Shown here piece by piece: positions 7,153-8,539 of a stretch of DNA of 8,539 nucleotides; the first letter of the stretch is position 1; every line of letters begins with the position of its first letter. The position numbers were made by a program, and so were the translations under genes. The stretch is from an uncultured Blautia sp. (GTDB lineage Bacteria > Bacillota > Clostridia > Lachnospirales > Lachnospiraceae). The notes under the pieces were generated by a model. It was not told the DNA's origin and made no database searches. It worked only from the letters and a program-made list of their open reading frames with translations. Where the stretch lies: assembly GCA_900551715.1 (NCBI GenBank), contig URXG01000085.1, positions 1 to 8,539 on the forward strand. Direction: 5' to 3'.

Positions 7153-7182
7153 AAAAAACCGGGGCTCCAAATGGAGTCCCGG
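7151..7182 (-). terminator. Intrinsic terminator of the hsp20 pair
   Basis: On the minus strand the arms CCGGGACTCC (7182-7173) and GGAGCCCCGG (7168-7159) form a 10-bp stem with one internal A-C mismatch and a four-nt loop. Eight T residues follow (7158-7151). This is a GC-rich, textbook rho-independent terminator, the strongest minus-strand stop in the heat-shock unit. Confidence 0.9.
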
Positions 7183-7236
7183 CATAGGTGGGGAGAAAAG
7201 ATATATAAAAGTGGCAACTGATGTTGTCAACAACTA

Positions 7237-7692
7237 TCAGCCTTCGATTGCAATGTAACCGTCTTTTTCTTCAACAGCCTTTGGTGCTTTTTTCGGAATG
7301 GACAGTTTCAGGATACCATCCTCATATTTTGCATGGATATCTTCTTCGGTTACTGCATCTCCTACGTAGAAGCTTCTGCTCACGGAACCGGCATAACGTT
7401 CACGTCTGATGTAGCTACCTTCTTTATCCTTTTCGTCCTTGTCAAGACCTTTGGCAGCTGCCAGTGTCAAATAACCGTCTTTTAGCTGAACTTTGATCTC
7501 GTCTTTCTTAAATCCCGGAAGATCTACATCCAGTTCATAACTGCCATCTGTTTCACGAATATCTGTTTTCATCATATTCTGTGCATGTTTACCATAAAGT
7601 GGATTCTTCTTGCCCCAAAACTCATCGTTAAACGGGAAGTTCATCCAATCATCATCAAATAAGTTTTCTCCAAAAATACTAGGCATTAACAT
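7237..7692 (-). CDS. Hsp20/alpha-crystallin small heat-shock protein, copy B (downstream)
   Basis: A 151-residue ATP-independent holdase that should bind unfolding proteins as large cytoplasmic oligomers. A short, aromatic-rich N-terminal arm (1-40) precedes the alpha-crystallin domain (about 42-135), which contains the LPGFKKDEIKV strand and the closing AxxxxGIL motif at 121-128. The C-terminal tail carries the IxI anchor as I147-A-I149, which docks onto neighbouring subunits. It is a close paralogue of the upstream copy, with well over half of residues identical by eye and the first 14 residues the same. The ATG at 7692 is preferred because GGAGAG lies seven nt upstream. An in-frame ATG two codons later is less well spaced. 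No clear promoter precedes it, so it is probably cotranscribed with copy A. Confidence 0.95.
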   Translation of the reverse strand: MLMPSIFGENLFDDDWMNFPFNDEFWGKKNPLYGKHAQNMMKTDIRETDGSYELDVDLPGFKKDEIKVQLKDGYLTLAAAKGLDKDEKDKEGSYIRRERYAGSVSRSFYVGDAVTEEDIHAKYEDGILKLSIPKKAPKAVEEKDGYIAIEG

Positions 7693-7705
7693 AAGTCATC
7701 TCTCC
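7651..7705 (-). repeat. 55-nt perfect repeat over the hsp20 start region, copy 1
   Basis: The block covers the Shine-Dalgarno sequence, the start codon and about the first 14 codons of the downstream hsp20. It is identical, without a mismatch, to 8245-8299. Outside it the two genes diverge quickly. Confidence 0.95.
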
Positions 7706-7769
7706 TTTTCATGACAAACAAATCTATATTTAAGTCTTTTGACTGTTACTTACAAATCTATTTAAAGGA

Positions 7770-7794
7770 TACTGCCCGAAGTCTCCGGGCAGTA
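7770..7794 (-). terminator. Hairpin between the two hsp20 genes, possible leaky terminator
   Basis: A perfect 9-bp GC-rich stem (7794-7786 with 7778-7770, core CTGCCCG/CGGGCAG) with a seven-nt loop lies about 35 nt after the stop of copy A. The following minus-strand tail (TCCTTTAAATAG) is only weakly T-rich. It could be a partial terminator, or an RNA-stability or processing element setting the ratio of the two Hsp20 proteins. Confidence 0.6.
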
Positions 7795-7827
7795 CCACGA
7801 ACTTTTATCGATCAGATGCTACCATTA

Positions 7828-8286
7828 TCATTCAATGGTGATATATTTCGGATCGTTGGAAACCGGTTTTGCTTCTTTCTTCGGAACAAACAGTTTCAGT
7901 ATACCGTGTTTATATTCACCCTTGATGTCTTCCTGTGTAACCTCTTCACCAACATAAAAGCTTCTCTCGCATGCACCTGCATAACGTTCACGTCTGATGT
8001 AACGTCCTGTCTTCTTGTCATCCTCTTCTTCATCAAGGCCTTTGGCTGCGCTGACGGTCAGATAACCATCTTTCAGAGCTACCTTAACTTCGTCTTTTTT
8101 GAATCCAGGTACATCAATCACCAGTTCATAACCTTCTTTGGTTTCTTTAATATCTGTTCTCAGAAGGTTCTGTGCTCTGTGTCCGTACAGTTTCTTCTCT
8201 GCTTTCTTCTCATCTTTGTCATCGTAATAGAACGGTGTAAAGAAATCATCAAATAAGTTTTCTCCAAAAATACTAGGCATTAACAT
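7828..8286 (-). CDS. Hsp20/alpha-crystallin small heat-shock protein, copy A (upstream)
   Basis: A 152-residue holdase chaperone. The N-terminal arm (1-42) is more charged than in copy B, with an acidic/lysine stretch at 22-33. The alpha-crystallin domain spans about 44-137, with VPGFKKDEVKV and a closing GxxxxGIL at 123-130, where Gly123 replaces the usual Ala. The tail ends in the IxI anchor as I149-T-I151, one residue from the terminus. The start at 8286 is set by GGGAGAG seven nt upstream. It is the first gene after a SigA promoter overlapped by a CIRCE operator, so HrcA repression relieved by heat or unfolded protein is expected. Different N-terminal arms in the two copies could give different client preference or hetero-oligomers. 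Confidence 0.95.
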   Translation of the reverse strand: MLMPSIFGENLFDDFFTPFYYDDKDEKKAEKKLYGHRAQNLLRTDIKETKEGYELVIDVPGFKKDEVKVALKDGYLTVSAAKGLDEEEDDKKTGRYIRRERYAGACERSFYVGEEVTQEDIKGEYKHGILKLFVPKKEAKPVSNDPKYITIE

Positions 8287-8299
8287 AAGTCATCTCTCC
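8245..8299 (-). repeat. 55-nt perfect repeat over the hsp20 start region, copy 2
   Basis: Identical to 7651-7705, covering the ribosome binding site, start codon and first codons of the upstream hsp20. The two blocks are 594 bp apart in the same orientation. Confidence 0.95.
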
Positions 8300-8412
8300 C
8301 TTTTTAATAATCTATATTGAAATAAGTTTTAGTTCGGAACCCGGTTGGTATGAGAGATATCTGAGAGATTTTCTTCAATCTTCTTATCTCTTTATCCCTC
8401 TTCCTTTGTTCT
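8292..8412 (-). other. Structured 5' leader of the hsp20 unit, possible RNA thermosensor
   Basis: About 125 nt separate the predicted transcription start from the hsp20 start codon. In the transcript, AGAGAUA (8391-8385) can pair with UAUCUCU (8359-8353), and inside that AGAUU (8370-8366) lies opposite AAUCU (8381-8377). Two copies of AUCUCUC (8369-8363 and 8358-8352) are complementary to GAGAGAU (8298-8292), which overlaps the Shine-Dalgarno sequence. Two mutually exclusive folds are thus possible. The matches are short and of low complexity, so the role is speculative. Confidence 0.3.
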
Positions 8413-8418
8413 AGTTGT

Positions 8419-8447
8419 AATATAACACGTATTGTTAGCACTGTCAA
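8419..8447 (-). promoter_or_regulatory. Strong SigA promoter of the hsp20 unit
   Basis: On the minus strand a perfect TTGACA (8447-8442), a 17-bp spacer and TATATT (8424-8419) preceded by TGT (extended -10) form a near-consensus promoter. Transcription would start near 8412. Confidence 0.88.
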
Positions 8448-8461
8448 GAGCTGAGTGCTAA
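8435..8461 (-). promoter_or_regulatory. CIRCE operator (HrcA binding site)
   Basis: The plus strand reads TTAGCACTG, nine nt, GAGTGCTAA. The CIRCE consensus is TTAGCACTC-N9-GAGTGCTAA, so 17 of 18 arm positions match, with one G in place of C in the left arm. The -35 box lies in the spacer and one arm, so bound HrcA would block RNA polymerase. Placement in front of hsp20 assigns the pair to the HrcA regulon. Confidence 0.93.
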
Positions 8462-8463
8462 TT

Positions 8464-8484
8464 ATTTTGTGAAGATTTTGTGAA
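8464..8484. repeat. Two tandem ATTTTGTGAA repeats upstream of the hsp20 promoter
   Basis: ATTTTGTGAA occurs at 8464-8473 and 8475-8484, a period of 11 bp (about one helical turn), starting 17 bp upstream of the -35 box. The arrangement could suit an activator or a curved UP-like element. No further gene or site is recognisable from 8485 to the window end. Confidence 0.35.
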
Positions 8485-8539
8485 CCTTAAATGAAAAACT
8501 AACTTCCACCTTTAGTCTGTTTTGCTCTACATTAGGAAC

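Noticed and set aside
7711..8256. 181-codon plus-strand open frame opposite the upstream hsp20
   Set aside because: Shadow of the Hsp20 coding sequence; it also crosses the intergenic hairpin, and no family is recognisable.
8464..8484. Rex (redox) operator
   Set aside because: TTGTGAA half-sites are present but in direct orientation; Rex binds an inverted pair, and no inverted partner was found nearby.

Overview
The window looks like a core chromosomal stretch of a low-GC, obligately anaerobic Firmicute, most likely a gut Lachnospiraceae-type clostridium. The basis is AT-rich intergenic DNA, strong AGGAGG-type ribosome binding sites, clear SigA-type promoters, a class A flavodiiron protein, a GH13_31 glucosidase, a CIRCE/HrcA heat-shock operator and a tRNA without an encoded CCA end. 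Genus-level placement is an inference from protein style, not a search result.

Layout, left to right. A plus-strand terminator at the left edge (about 25-58) probably closes a gene outside the window. A six-helix YczE/DUF6198-type membrane protein (80-763, minus) has its own terminator, which overlaps its stop codon. It is divergent from a GH13 alpha-glucosidase (1029-2702, plus). The glucosidase converges on the flavodiiron protein fprA (2826-3986, minus), and the two share a strong hairpin terminator. Upstream on the minus strand follow an EamA/DMT transporter (4154-5041), tRNA-Gly(UCC) (5093-5163), a single-gene ABC exporter (5255-7003), and two tandem Hsp20 small heat-shock proteins (7237-7692 and 7828-8286).

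The genes do not form one pathway. They are small transcription units for sugar hydrolysis, oxygen or nitric oxide detoxification, export and protein quality control. The best-resolved regulatory unit is at the right end. There a consensus SigA promoter has its -35 box inside a near-perfect CIRCE element, followed by a roughly 125-nt structured leader, hsp20 copy A, an intergenic hairpin with a weak U-tract, and hsp20 copy B. The two hsp20 genes share a perfect 55-nt block over the ribosome binding site and first codons.

I see no phage, insertion sequence, CRISPR array or defence system, and no clear sign of a wholly new system. The items most worth a second look are the hsp20 control region (CIRCE, a possible anti-Shine-Dalgarno leader, the 55-nt repeat), the Val-to-Ala change next to the glucosidase nucleophile, and the placement of tRNA-Gly directly in front of the EamA gene.
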